This document shows, one piece after another, positions 25,811 through 36,400 of a stretch of DNA of 64,000 nucleotides. Source of the DNA: Chitinophaga ginsengisegetis (GTDB lineage: Bacteria; Bacteroidota; Bacteroidia; Chitinophagales; Chitinophagaceae); contig NZ_FUZZ01000003.1 of assembly GCF_900168065.1 (NCBI RefSeq), forward strand, positions 868,001 through 932,000, in the 5' to 3' direction. Each line of letters starts with the position of its first letter. Position 1 is the first letter of the stretch. The notes under the pieces are model-generated. The model ran no database searches, had not been told where the DNA came from, and saw nothing but the letters and a program-made list of their open reading frames with translations. The translations under genes and the position numbers were made by a program.

Positions 25811-26995
25811 ATGGAAAAATTACCTGTTACGGTGCTGAGTGGCTTTCTCGGCGCGGGGAAAACTACGCTGCTTAATCACGTGCTGCACAACCGCGAAAAT
25901 CTTCGTGTAGCCGTTATTGTTAACGATATGAGTGAAGTGAATATCGATGCGCAACTGGTGAAGAATGAAAATACGCTGCACAAAACGGAAGAGCGCCTGG
26001 TGGAAATGAGCAATGGCTGCATTTGCTGTACTCTCCGGGAAGATCTGCTGAAGGAAGTAGCTGCACTGGCCGCAGAGAAACGGTTTGATTACCTGTTGAT
26101 TGAATCTACCGGCATCTCGGAGCCTATACCGGTGGCGCAAACTTTCTGTTACCAGGATGAAGTGAACAACGTTGATCTCAGCACGGTAAGCCAGCTGGAT
26201 ACAATGGTGACGGTAGTGGATGCGTATAATTTTATCAACGATTACAGCAGTATGTCGTTCCTGCAGGACAGGGGCTTAACGGATGATGCGGCAGACCGGC
26301 GCACCATCGTGAACCTGCTGACAGACCAGGTAGAATTTGCCAATGTGATTGTGTTGAATAAATGCGACCTGGTATCAAAAGAACAGCTGGGTAACCTGAA
26401 GGCAGTGCTGCGTAAATTAAACGCCACGGCCCGCATCGTGGAATCCATCAAGGGCCAGGTACCATTGAAAGAAATACTGCATACCGGCCTTTTCGATTTC
26501 GACACCACCTCCCAAAGCGCCGGCTGGCAGGCCGAACTGGAAAATGAACACACCCCCGAAACGGAAGAATACGGCATCTCTTCCTTTGTATACCGTAGCC
26601 GCAAACCCTTTCATCCGGAACGCTTCTGGCAGTATATCAATGAACGCTGGCCCGGCAATATTATCCGCAGTAAAGGATTATTTTGGCTGGCCTCCCGCCC
26701 GGACATCGCTGTAAACTGGAGCCAGGCGGGCGGATCACTGCGTGCCGAGAAGGCCGGTTACTGGTGGTGTGCCATCCCCCGCAAGCAATGGCAAATGGAT
26801 CCCGAAACCTATGAACTCATTACCAGCCGCTGGGATACCCGCTTTGCCGACAGGTATAATGAACTGGTAATCATAGGACAGGAACTGGATTCACATGGTA
26901 TCATCATTGATCTCGACAGCTGCCTGTGCACCGAATTGGAAATCAAAAACTTCCGGGATGGTCATCTTTTTAAAGATCCTTTTCCAGATATTTAG
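25811..26995 (+). CDS. COG0523 (CobW/ZNG-type) GTP-dependent metallochaperone
   Basis: 394 residues. Walker A GFLGAGKT (11-18), the metal-binding CxCC motif C70-I-C-C73 in SNGCICCTLRED, the switch region ESTGISEP, the guanine-specificity motif LNKCDL, and a C-terminal CobW_C domain (about 255-385). Proteins of this group hand zinc to client enzymes when zinc is low and are commonly repressed by Zur. The gene follows the MerC gene by 62 bases and is followed by a ZnuD-like TonB receptor. Confidence 0.94.
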   Translation: MEKLPVTVLSGFLGAGKTTLLNHVLHNRENLRVAVIVNDMSEVNIDAQLVKNENTLHKTEERLVEMSNGCICCTLREDLLKEVAALAAEKRFDYLLIESTGISEPIPVAQTFCYQDEVNNVDLSTVSQLDTMVTVVDAYNFINDYSSMSFLQDRGLTDDAADRRTIVNLLTDQVEFANVIVLNKCDLVSKEQLGNLKAVLRKLNATARIVESIKGQVPLKEILHTGLFDFDTTSQSAGWQAELENEHTPETEEYGISSFVYRSRKPFHPERFWQYINERWPGNIIRSKGLFWLASRPDIAVNWSQAGGSLRAEKAGYWWCAIPRKQWQMDPETYELITSRWDTRFADRYNELVIIGQELDSHGIIIDLDSCLCTELEIKNFRDGHLFKDPFPDI

Positions 26996-27037
26996 ACTAA
27001 TCTAAAAAATAATTAAGACAAGTATAAAAATAGAAGA

Positions 27038-27045
27038 TAGTTTTG
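27038..27045 (+). promoter_or_regulatory. -7 element of the TonB receptor gene
   Basis: TAGTTTTG matches TAnnTTTG, about 85 bases before the start codon. The -33 element is weak. No copy of the 25251 palindrome is present here. Confidence 0.4.
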
Positions 27046-27129
27046 TTGAAAATTAAATTGGAAGTGTAATCCATTGTTACTATCCGTGAAAACACTGTAC
27101 TGAGTTTAAAACCAAGATTACTTATACGC

Positions 27130-29595
27130 ATGAAACAACTATCTACATTACTATTCTTATTATTATTCATTACTACGGCATATGCCCAGCAAGGCGTAGT
27201 GAAAGGGGCAGTTGTGAACAAAGACGGGAAGCCGGTGCAGTTTGCCAACATTGCTATCCCCGCCCTGCATACCGGTGCTACTGCCGATCAGCAGGGGCTT
27301 TTCAATATTAAAAACCTGGCAGCAGGTACTTATGATATCAAAATATCAATGGTAGGATACCAAACCGTTAAGCTGAAGAAACAAATTACAGCGGGCCAAA
27401 CAACGGTATTGAACGTTTCCCTGGAAGAAGATTTATCTAAGCTGGATGAAGTAGTGGTAACCGGTGTTTCCCGCGCCACCGCTGTCCGGAAAAACCCCAT
27501 ACCTATTGCCGTTATCGGTAAAAGGGAAATGAACATGAACGTAAATAATAACATTATTGATGCTATTATTAAAGGAGTGCCGGGCGTAAGCGCGGTAACA
27601 ACCGGCCCCAATATTTCAAAACCATTTATCCGGGGACTGGGCTATAACCGCGTACTGACGCTGTTCGACGGTGTGCGGCAGGAAGGACAGCAATGGGGCG
27701 ATGAGCATGGCATTGAAATAGACCAGTATGGTATTTCACGGGCGGAAGTGGTGAAAGGACCTGCCAGTCTTACTTATGGCTCTGATGCGCTGGCCGGTGT
27801 AATTAACATGATCCCCGACATCCCGGAACTGACACCAGGAAAACTACAGGGCAGCTTTCTTACTGATTACCATAGTAATAATGGAATGATAGGATCCTCA
27901 CTGGGATTGGCTTACCGGCAAAACGACTGGAAATATGTATTGAGGGGCACCGCCAAGGCGGCGCATAACTACCGCAACAGTGTGGATGGATTTGTATATG
28001 GCACCGCCTTCCGGGAATACAATCTCACCGCATTGGCAAGGGTGGATAAATCATGGGGGCACTCCCAATTTGGTGCTACGCTTTATGACAACACCCAGGA
28101 AATCCCCGATGGTAGCCGTGATTCCCTGACCCGTAAATTTACCAGGCAGGTGAAGGATGCCGATGACAATATAAAAGACCGGCCACTGGTACCGGACAAT
28201 GAGCTGCGTACCTACACCATTAACCCGTTACATCAGCATATCCAGCATTACCGGGTATACAACCATTCCAAATGGAATGTGGGTACCGGCGATATTAATA
28301 CCATGATTGGGGTGCAACAAAGCATCCGGCGGGAGTACAATCACCCGGAGATGATTGAGCAGCCTGGCCTGTACGTAGTGCTGAATACATTGAACTATGA
28401 TGTGCGCTATAATTTACCCGTGATGAACGGATTGGAAACAACCGTAGGTGTGAATGGTATGTACCAGTCGAATAAGAGTAAGAATGGTACCGATTTTCCC
28501 ATTCCGGACTATAACCTGTTTGACATAGGCGGATTTATTTTTGCCAGGAAATCTTTTGGTAAGGTAGATGTATCGGGTGGTATCCGTTACGACAACCGTT
28601 CTATCCGCTGGAACGACTTCTACGTAGGACCCAATAAAGAGAATGGCTTTGAGCAACATGCGCAGTTGCCTGATACGGCAGGGGCCCATCTGCAGTTCCC
28701 TTCTTTCAATCACCGGTATACCGGTATTTCCGGGAGCCTGGGCGCTACCTGGAATATCAGCGAGCGGGTGCTGGTAAAGGCTAACATTGCACGGGGCTAC
28801 CGTGCGCCGAATATTACAGAGATAGGCTCCAATGGTCTTGATCCGGGCGCGCATATTGTATACCTGGGGAACCGTGGATTTAAGCCGGAGTTCAGTTTGC
28901 AGGAAGACATCGGTATACAGGCATGGTTACCGGATGCGGATATCAGTGTGGAATTGTTTAATAATAATATTGAGAACTATATCTACCAGGCAAAGCTATA
29001 CGATAATACCGGCAACCCCGTGGTAATAGTACCGGGTAACGCCACCTATAAGTACCAGCAATCTGCCGCGAGGCTATTTGGAGCGGAGGTGAGTGTAAAT
29101 CTCCATCCGCAGAGTATAGCCTGGCTTACCATGAATAACAGTGTTGCCTACACGCAGGGACGTAACCGGAACATGGAACTGATCAGCACGCATGGCGACG
29201 AAGCACGGTACCTGCCCTTTATACCCCCCACGCATATACGCAGCGAGCTAAAGGCAACCACTCAACGCAATTACGGGATCTTTACCAAAGCCTATGCCCG
29301 CGTGGAGGCTGATATTATTGCAGACCAGCCGCATTTTTACGGGGTGGATGATACCGAAACATTTACGCCGGGATATACCCTTTTCAATATAGGCGCCGGT
29401 ACCGGTATTCTCAATAAGAAAGGAAAAACGGTATGTGAAGTGTTCCTGCAGCTGGATAATGTGGCCAACGTGGCTTACCAGGCCAATATGAACCGGTTGA
29501 AATATTTTGAATACTACAGCTCCTCCCCTAACGGGCGGCTGGGCATCTATAATATGGGTAGAAATTTCAGTGCTAAAGTGATTGTACCGTTTTAG
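27130..29595 (+). CDS. TonB-dependent outer membrane receptor, ZnuD-like
   Basis: 821 residues. Signal peptide (to about residue 20, ...FITTAYAQ), a carboxypeptidase-like regulatory sandwich (about 23-105, VKGAVVNKDGKPVQFANI), a plug domain (about 110-225, with VVVTGVSRAT, GPNISKPFIRGLGYNRVL and AEVVKGPASLTYGSDALAGVINMIP), then a 22-strand barrel ending in KVIVPF. It takes up a scarce substrate across the outer membrane using TonB energy. The plug segment WGDEHGIEID and the Zur/COG0523 neighbours suggest zinc or a zinc chelate as substrate; this is inference, and iron or copper complexes remain possible. Confidence 0.9.
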   Translation: MKQLSTLLFLLLFITTAYAQQGVVKGAVVNKDGKPVQFANIAIPALHTGATADQQGLFNIKNLAAGTYDIKISMVGYQTVKLKKQITAGQTTVLNVSLEEDLSKLDEVVVTGVSRATAVRKNPIPIAVIGKREMNMNVNNNIIDAIIKGVPGVSAVTTGPNISKPFIRGLGYNRVLTLFDGVRQEGQQWGDEHGIEIDQYGISRAEVVKGPASLTYGSDALAGVINMIPDIPELTPGKLQGSFLTDYHSNNGMIGSSLGLAYRQNDWKYVLRGTAKAAHNYRNSVDGFVYGTAFREYNLTALARVDKSWGHSQFGATLYDNTQEIPDGSRDSLTRKFTRQVKDADDNIKDRPLVPDNELRTYTINPLHQHIQHYRVYNHSKWNVGTGDINTMIGVQQSIRREYNHPEMIEQPGLYVVLNTLNYDVRYNLPVMNGLETTVGVNGMYQSNKSKNGTDFPIPDYNLFDIGGFIFARKSFGKVDVSGGIRYDNRSIRWNDFYVGPNKENGFEQHAQLPDTAGAHLQFPSFNHRYTGISGSLGATWNISERVLVKANIARGYRAPNITEIGSNGLDPGAHIVYLGNRGFKPEFSLQEDIGIQAWLPDADISVELFNNNIENYIYQAKLYDNTGNPVVIVPGNATYKYQQSAARLFGAEVSVNLHPQSIAWLTMNNSVAYTQGRNRNMELISTHGDEARYLPFIPPTHIRSELKATTQRNYGIFTKAYARVEADIIADQPHFYGVDDTETFTPGYTLFNIGAGTGILNKKGKTVCEVFLQLDNVANVAYQANMNRLKYFEYYSSSPNGRLGIYNMGRNFSAKVIVPF

Positions 29596-29601
29596 GGAAG
29601 A

Positions 29602-30270
29602 TTACCACAGTTTGAGCCCCATTTTAATACCTATCTGGAGGCTGGGCAGTATGCTGACCATTTTACCATCGTTCAGGGATACTTTGTCGTCGTCGAAATG
29701 ATAGGTATTGTATTTATAGATTTTACTGCGGATACCTACACCGATAAAGGGATCAAGGATAAAGCGGTCTTTTTTGAACTGCCGTCCTACCAGAAGTTGC
29801 AGGCCGATAACGGTTTTGTCTCCTGAGTTGGTGTAGGTAATGTTACTGAAGGTATTGTCTTCATTAGGGTAGAAAACCTTTTTTACGAATAACACGGGTT
29901 CGAAGTAGGTGCCGGCTGCGCGGGAGGGCGACATTTCCTGTGAAATAAGGTACAGGCGTGCACCTACGCGGAAGCCCAGTCCCCGGCCATCTACAAACTG
30001 TTCAGTACTGATATCCGGTTTTTTCTGTCCGATATCAATCTTTTTTGCCAGCACATAATCGGGGTAATCTGTATAGATACCGCTGATACCTACCTCCAGG
30101 CTGAATTTATCAGTTATTTCCTGTTCCAGGTAAATATCGAGTTCATTAATTAAGGTGGTAGGATTTACTTTAAGAAAGGTGTTTTTGCTCAATTGTGTTT
30201 TGCCATCCTGGGCAGAGGATGATAAAATAAATGAACAGGATAACCATATTAACAGCAGTGTCTTTTTCAT
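29602..30270 (-). CDS. Secreted hypothetical protein, probable small outer membrane barrel
   Basis: 222 residues with a signal peptide (to about residue 20, ...LSSSAQ) and alternating hydrophobic strands, such as GLGFRVGARLYLI, FEPVLFVKKVFY, VIGLQLLVGRQF and LDPFIGVGIRSK, ending LQIGIKMGLKLW. It resembles DUF3575-type outer membrane proteins but I cannot name the family with certainty. It is convergent with the TonB receptor (six bases between stop codons, no terminator) and lies 48 bases downstream of purN. Function unknown. Confidence 0.75.
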   Translation of the reverse strand: MKKTLLLIWLSCSFILSSSAQDGKTQLSKNTFLKVNPTTLINELDIYLEQEITDKFSLEVGISGIYTDYPDYVLAKKIDIGQKKPDISTEQFVDGRGLGFRVGARLYLISQEMSPSRAAGTYFEPVLFVKKVFYPNEDNTFSNITYTNSGDKTVIGLQLLVGRQFKKDRFILDPFIGVGIRSKIYKYNTYHFDDDKVSLNDGKMVSILPSLQIGIKMGLKLW

Positions 30271-30318
30271 ACAGTTGTAAGGGTTAGACTGGCTTCAGAA
30301 CCTCAATCCGGGCGTGTG

Positions 30319-30894
30319 TCAGCTTTCAGAACTGGTCAATAATCGTTCCACAATTACCGGAAACCATTGATGTTCCAGCGCCTGCACTTTGCGTGCTACT
30401 GACTCGGGCGTATCTTCCGGTGTGATGATAATTCGTTCCTGCAGGATCGTTTCTCCGTCGTCGTATTTCTCGTTCACAAAGTGGATGGTGATGCCACTTT
30501 CTTTTTCTCCGGCAGCTATAACCGCTTCGTGCACAAAATGTCCATACATCCCTTTTCCGCCAAATTTTGGTAACAGGGCCGGGTGGATATTGATAATGCG
30601 GTTAGGAAAAGCCTGTACCAGGTTGGCGGGGATTTTCCATAGGAAACCGGCCAGCACTACCAGGTCGATCTTTTGTTCTTTTAATAATTGGATATATTTA
30701 TCTGAATGGAGGAACGCCTCCTTTTCAATGAGTATACTGGTAATACCTTCGCGTTCGGCAATCTGTAAAACACCGGCTCCGGGTTTGTTACAAACGATTA
30801 CGGTAACCCTGGCCTTATCTGACTGTTTGAAATGATCTATAATTTTCTGCGCGTTGCTTCCTGCACCCGATGCGAATATGGCAATATTTTTCAA
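30319..30894 (-). CDS. purN: Phosphoribosylglycinamide formyltransferase
   Basis: 191 residues, normal length. It transfers a formyl group from 10-formyl-THF to GAR in the third step of purine synthesis. Seen: IAIFASGAGSNAQ phosphate loop at the start, catalytic N102 and H104 in INIHPALLPKFGG, and the catalytic Asp in NEKYDDGETI (about 145-146). It is flanked by unrelated genes on the same strand. Confidence 0.97.
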   Translation of the reverse strand: MKNIAIFASGAGSNAQKIIDHFKQSDKARVTVIVCNKPGAGVLQIAEREGITSILIEKEAFLHSDKYIQLLKEQKIDLVVLAGFLWKIPANLVQAFPNRIINIHPALLPKFGGKGMYGHFVHEAVIAAGEKESGITIHFVNEKYDDGETILQERIIITPEDTPESVARKVQALEHQWFPVIVERLLTSSES

Positions 30895-30919
30895 AGTCTC
30901 TTACTGTTTGAGTAGGGTA

Positions 30920-30927
30920 CAAAAATA
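30920..30927 (-). promoter_or_regulatory. -7 element of purN
   Basis: Reads TATTTTTG on the minus strand, 26 bases upstream of the purN start; -33 not evident. Confidence 0.4.
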
Positions 30928-30950
30928 GACAATTTAGCAGGGATTTAAAG

Positions 30951-31700
30951 TTATTTGAGATATTCCCCGCAGCCCTGGTATGTTTTGTCTTTCACCTGTA
31001 TCTGTACGGTATTGGGTTTCATCAGACCGCTCATATCGTCGGTACAAACGGTATTGCGGATACTTATCGTGATATCCGGGGTGGTGTATACCTTTAAAGT
31101 ATCGGTATTAGGCCTGGCCGGGGGGAGGGTAACCTGGAGGCTGTCGCCATTAACGTTGTTGAAACGTATTTTTTTGTTATCAAGGTCGAGGCTCCAGAAG
31201 GGTTCGTTGCCACTGGCGGTGAACCGGATGCCGGCTTTCGACTTTTCGGCGAGCAGTTGCCTGCGGTCGCCGCCCTCTACCGGCTTGAGGATATAATTGC
31301 TGGCCAGTACTCCTTCGATCCGTTTGCCTTTGGTATCGAGGAGGAGGAGTTTCCCTTCGGAGGCGAGGAAGGAGCTGCTGTCGGTTTTCTTCTGAAGCAT
31401 TACGGTGGAGTCGGAGGTTTGTTTCCAGGTGCCGGTTTCCACGGAGGCTATCCCCTGTCCTCTTCCCTGGTAGGCCACCAGTTCATGAAAGGTATGATCA
31501 TCAAACAAACTGATCTGGTAGTCCATACCGGGGCAGTCGGCGCACGGAAGGGTACCCTGGAAGGTGCCGGTGATAACGGTGGGGGTAGCTGTACCCGGCG
31601 TGGTATGTTGTGAGGTGCTATCGTTTTGGGTGGTGGCGGTATTATTGTTACAGGCCGTGAAGGCGGTAAGCAAAACGGGGAGTATGATACTATTTTTCAT
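30951..31700 (-). CDS. NlpE-like lipoprotein with COG3650-type C-terminal domain
   Basis: 249 residues. Lipobox LTAFTAC (Cys about residue 17), a Thr/Ser/Pro linker, then an NlpE N-terminal-like domain with GTFQGTLPCADCPGMDYQISLF, including the CxxC seen in NlpE. The C-terminal part (about 150-249; FTASGNEPFWSLDLD...RNTVCTDDMSG...YQGCGEYL) is the COG3650-type small domain with two Cys likely in a disulfide. NlpE-type lipoproteins sense surface or copper stress in enterobacteria; here no Cpx partner is adjacent, so only the fold is claimed. Confidence 0.85.
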   Translation of the reverse strand: MKNSIILPVLLTAFTACNNNTATTQNDSTSQHTTPGTATPTVITGTFQGTLPCADCPGMDYQISLFDDHTFHELVAYQGRGQGIASVETGTWKQTSDSTVMLQKKTDSSSFLASEGKLLLLDTKGKRIEGVLASNYILKPVEGGDRRQLLAEKSKAGIRFTASGNEPFWSLDLDNKKIRFNNVNGDSLQVTLPPARPNTDTLKVYTTPDITISIRNTVCTDDMSGLMKPNTVQIQVKDKTYQGCGEYLK

Positions 31701-32149
31701 GGGAGCGATTTTTTGATGGCAGATTGAACATTCTGGTCCGCCGGCAGGTTATTAAGGTAAAAATAACAACTCTCACAGAAATTAACTGCGCTGACAGATA
31801 ATATATTATATTGTGTGTTAAAGGATATAGGGGACCACTATTTGATTTTCATCTGCATATATTATAATTATATCCCCGCAAACCTTGCCCCACGTTATGA
31901 TGTAGACGTGCGCCCACAGAGGAATTAAACTTTCAATCAAAATAATAAGTTTTGAAAGGAAATAATAGGTGAAGCGTTTAAATAGGCCAGCAGAAAGACT
32001 TCCAGCTCAATCGTTGCTCAAAAAAGAGGTTGAAAACAGCATTCTATAAGACAATAATTTTTTTTAATTGTTGGTAAATTGTCAACATTCTGTCTTATTT
32101 TTGCTGGCACTTTTAAGAAACTTTAGGTCAAATCTAAACTATATAGGCT
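31701..32149. other. Intergenic region upstream of the respiratory operon
   Basis: 449 AT-rich bases. The right end holds the act promoter (32071-32103). No ORF, tRNA-like or other strong structural signal was found in the rest. Confidence 0.55.
32071..32103 (+). promoter_or_regulatory. Promoter of the act-cox respiratory operon
   Basis: TTG (32071-32073) and TATTTTTG (32096-32103) are 22 bases apart. The TSS would lie near 32108, giving a leader of about 40 bases. Confidence 0.6.
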
Positions 32150-33424
32150 GTGTATCGTCGTGTTTCCATTCTTTTGCGCAAGCATTTTGTGAGTGTGCTT
32201 ATTCTATGCGCTAGTATAGTAATTCCGTTTTCTTCTGTTAAGGCAGCGGATCCAGCGAAGGGTAAAGCATTATTCCAAACAAACTGCGCTTCCTGCCATA
32301 ATGTCCATAAGAAGCTGACAGGTCCTGCATTAGCGGGGGTAGAAGATCGCTGGCCCGATAAGAAATTATTGCACCAGTGGATCCACAACTCTGCTTCTGT
32401 ACTGGCTACAGGGGACAAATATGCCAATGACCTCTTCAATCAGTACAACAAGACAGCGATGACAGCTTTCCCTCAGTTATCAAATGAGGAGATTGACGAC
32501 ATCCTGGCTTATGTAAAAGTTGAGCAAGCGAAAACTCCGGGTGGAGTTAAACCTACTGAAGCGGGAGCCCCTGAAGGTGCTGAAGACAAAGGCAATGACA
32601 ACAGTTTACTGTTTGGTATCATCACACTGATCCTCGCAGTAGTAGCGCTGATCCTCATGCAGATCAACAGCAACCTGAATAAGCTGGCTGGTGATAAAGA
32701 AGGAGTTCCTACTCCGGACCCTGTTCCTTTCTACAAAAATAAAGCTTACCTGGCGCTGATCATCCTGGTGCTGTTCATGGTAGGCGGTTACTTCACTATT
32801 CAGGGTGCAATCGGCCTGGGTCGCCAGAAAGACTATATGCCGGAGCAACCTATCTTCTACAGCCATAAGGTGCACGCGGGTATCAACCAGATCAACTGTT
32901 TGTACTGCCACGCCGGTGCTGAGAAGAGTAAACACGCAATGATCCCTTCTGAAAATATCTGTATGAACTGTCACAAGGCCATTAAGGAATACTCCGGTCC
33001 TGAGCTGACAACTGCAGAAGGTAAGAAGGTAGATGGTACTGCTGAAATTGCAAAATTATACGATTACGTAGGATGGGATCCTGAAGCTGGTAAATATACC
33101 AAGCCAGGCAGACCAATCGAATGGACTAAAATCCACAACCTGCCTGACCACGTTTACTTTAACCACTCTCAACACGTGGTTGCCGGTCAGCAACAATGTC
33201 AAACCTGCCACGGTGCCATCACCGAAATGGATGAAGTACATCAGTTTTCCGATCTCTCTATGGGATGGTGTATCAACTGTCACCGTACTACCAAAGTGCA
33301 GTTTGCTGACAACAACTATTACAGCATCTTCGAAAAGCTTCATCAGGATATTAAAGATAAGAAGATCGATAGCGTAACAGTTGAGATGGTAGGTGGTACT
33401 GAATGTCAAAAATGTCACTACTAG
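32150..33424 (+). CDS. actA: Alternative complex III subunit ActA, multiheme cytochrome c with N-terminal monoheme domain
   Basis: 424 residues, starting at a GTG because no ATG precedes the signal/anchor sequence (RRVSILLRKHFVSVLILCASIVIPFSSVKA). Six heme-c motifs: C46ASCH in an N-terminal class I cytochrome c domain, then C250LYCH, C271MNCH, C350QTCH, C374INCH and C419QKCH near the extreme C-terminus. Two membrane segments (about 150-170 and 200-222) separate the first domain from the pentaheme part, which is ActA proper. ActA passes electrons from quinol oxidation to periplasmic carriers. The extra N-terminal cytochrome may pass them directly to the adjacent oxidase. Confidence 0.93.
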   Translation: MYRRVSILLRKHFVSVLILCASIVIPFSSVKAADPAKGKALFQTNCASCHNVHKKLTGPALAGVEDRWPDKKLLHQWIHNSASVLATGDKYANDLFNQYNKTAMTAFPQLSNEEIDDILAYVKVEQAKTPGGVKPTEAGAPEGAEDKGNDNSLLFGIITLILAVVALILMQINSNLNKLAGDKEGVPTPDPVPFYKNKAYLALIILVLFMVGGYFTIQGAIGLGRQKDYMPEQPIFYSHKVHAGINQINCLYCHAGAEKSKHAMIPSENICMNCHKAIKEYSGPELTTAEGKKVDGTAEIAKLYDYVGWDPEAGKYTKPGRPIEWTKIHNLPDHVYFNHSQHVVAGQQQCQTCHGAITEMDEVHQFSDLSMGWCINCHRTTKVQFADNNYYSIFEKLHQDIKDKKIDSVTVEMVGGTECQKCHY

Positions 33425-33494
33425 GAAGGATTTAGAGAGATTTTCTCTTAATCAGAAGATATCAAAATTTATAAACGTAACTCGTTAATATAAC

Positions 33495-36400
33495 ATGGAG
33501 CAAAAAAAGTATTGGAAAGGCTTGGAGGAGTTGCACAATACCGATGCGCATCAGGAAATTGTGAAGAACGAATTCAGTGAAGAACTTCCGTTCGAGAGTG
33601 AAGGCCTGTTGAATGCTACTACCCCCCGCAGGGATTTTCTGAAATATCTGGGGTTCACCACCGCTGCTGCCGCTATTGCTGCCAGCTGTGAAACACCGGT
33701 TAAGAAAGCGATTCCGTATGTAAACAAACCGGAAGAGATCACCCCGGGTGTAGCCAATTATTATGCTTCTTCTTATGCCATTGATGGCGAATATGTACCG
33801 GTTGTGGTGAAAACCCGCGAAGGTCGTCCCATCAAACTGGAAGGGAATACTTTATCAGCTATCACACAGGGCGCTACATCCGCCAAAGTACAGGGCGCTG
33901 TATTAAGCCTGTATGATACTGCCCGTCTCCGTTTCCCATCTATCGGTGGTACGGAAACAACCTGGGCAGAACTGGATAAACAAATAGGTGCAGCACTGGC
34001 CGGATTAGGCGGTGCTCCTGTTGTTTTATTAAGCGCCACTTTACTCAGCCCCACTACTAAAAAAGTGATCGGCGAGTTCCTGGCAAAATATCCAAACTCC
34101 CGCCACGTAGTATACGATGCAGTTTCCTACTCAGGTATGCTGCAGGCAAACGAAGCCTCTTACGGTAAAAGAGTTGTTCCTTCCTACCACTTTGAAAATG
34201 CCAAAGCGATAGTGAGTTTAGGAGCAGACTTTATCGGAACCTGGCTGAACCCGGTTGAATATGCCCGCCAATTTGCTTCTACCCGTAAGATCAATGCACA
34301 GAAACCCGAAATGTCCAAACTTTTCGCGTTCGAAAGCCATATGAGCCTTACCGGTGCAAATGCGGACGAAAGATATACACACAAACCTTCTGAAACCGGT
34401 GCAGTAGCACTGGCACTGCTGGCAGCAGTTGGCGGCAGCGTAACCGCTCCGGCTATTGCTGACAAACGTGTAGCAGATGGTATCAAGAAAGCGGCAGAAT
34501 CACTGAAAGCAAACGCTGGTAAAGCACTGGTAGTAAGCGGTTCTAACGATGTAAACGTACAGATCATTGTAAACGCCATCAACAACATCGTTGGCGCCAA
34601 TGGTACTACCATCGACTTCGCTTCTCCTTCCAACTACCGTCAGGGTATCGACAGCGATATGACCAAACTGGTAAGCGATATGAACGCAGGCAGCATCGGT
34701 GCTGTACTGGTTTATGGCGCTAACCCAGCTTACGACTACTTCGAATCCCAGAAATTCGCAGAAGGTCTGAAGAAAGTGAAGATCGCGGTATCCTTCAACG
34801 ACAGAAACGACGAAACAACTGAACTGTGTAAATATGTAGCTCCTGATCATCACTTCCTGGAATCATGGAATGATGCTGAAGGAAGAGCAGGTTACTACAG
34901 CTTCGCCCAGCCTACTATCCTGCCGCTGTTTAAAACACGTGCTATCCAGGATACGCTCCTCACCTGGTCTGGTAACACTACCACTACCTGGGCTGACTAC
35001 CTGAAAAATGAGTGGATCAGCAAACTGGGCGGACAGGAAGCATGGGATAAAGCATTACAGGATGGTATTGTTGAACCAGCTACTGCGCCTGCATTAGGTG
35101 GTGCTGCATTTGCCGGTGATATTGCCGGTGCTGCATCCAAAATCAGCAGCGCCAAAAAAGGTGGTAAACTGGAACTGGTGTTGTATGAAAAAGTAGCTAT
35201 CGGTACCGGCAGATCTGCCAACAACCCGTGGTTACAGGAAATGCCTGACCCGATTACCCGTTCTACCTGGGGTAACTACGCCTGTATCTCCAACAAACTG
35301 GCTAAAACTTTCTCTACCCAGTTAGGAGATGATTACGAAATCAATGCAGAGAAGAAAGTACTGAAAGTTAAATCCAACGGTAAAGAAATCGAACTGCCGC
35401 TGCTGATTGTTCCGGGTATGCACCCTGAAGTAATCGCTATCGCAGTAGGTTACGGCCGTGGTAATAACGTAGGAAGAGCTGCTGCCGGTATCGGTAAAAA
35501 TGTTTATCCTTTTGTTAGCTTCAACGGTCAGAACTTTGACTACTTCACTACTGACGCATCTGTAGAAGCTACCGGTCAGAAAGAAATTGTTGCTTTAACA
35601 CAAACACATAATAGTTACGAAGGTCGTCCGATCGTTAAAGAAACTACCCTGGAAGAGTTCATCAAGAACCCTAAAGAGGTAAACGAAGACAGACTGGAAC
35701 TGAAGAAATTTGGTCCTGACTTCCGTAAGGATGCTACCCTCTATCCTAACTACAGCTACCCTGGTATCAAATGGGGCATGTCTATCGACCTGAACACCTG
35801 TTTTGGTTGCGGTGCCTGTACAATTGCCTGCCAGGCAGAGAACAACGTTTCTGTTGTAGGTAAAGAAGAAGTGGCGAAAGCGCATGAAATGCACTGGATC
35901 CGCATCGACCGTTACTTCAGCGGTGATGAAGAAAATCCGGAAGTAGTGTTCCAGCCGATGCTGTGTCAGCATTGCGATAACGCACCTTGCGAAAACGTTT
36001 GTCCGGTTGGAGCAACCAACCACAGCTCTGAAGGTATTAACCAGATGGCTTACAACCGTTGCATCGGTACCCGTTACTGCGCTAACAACTGTCCTTACAA
36101 AGTACGTCGCCTGAACTGGAGAGACTGGAATGGTGCTGACAGCTTTGAAAACAACCTGTACGATGTGGCTGATATGAACGATAACCTGACCCGCATGGTA
36201 CTGAACCCGGATGTAGTGGTTCGTAGCCGTGGTGTGATGGAAAAATGTTCTTTCTGCGTACAACGTTTACAGGAAGCGAAACTGGATGCGAAGAAAGCTG
36301 GTCACCCATTGAAAGATGGAGCCGCTAAAACCGCCTGCCAGCAAGCTTGTGGCGCTGATGCGATCGTATTTGGTAACATCAACGACAAGAACAGCGAAAT

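Noticed and set aside
35595..36263. 222-codon minus-strand frame in actB
   Set aside because: Antisense shadow of a well-supported gene; no start signal and no recognisable domain.
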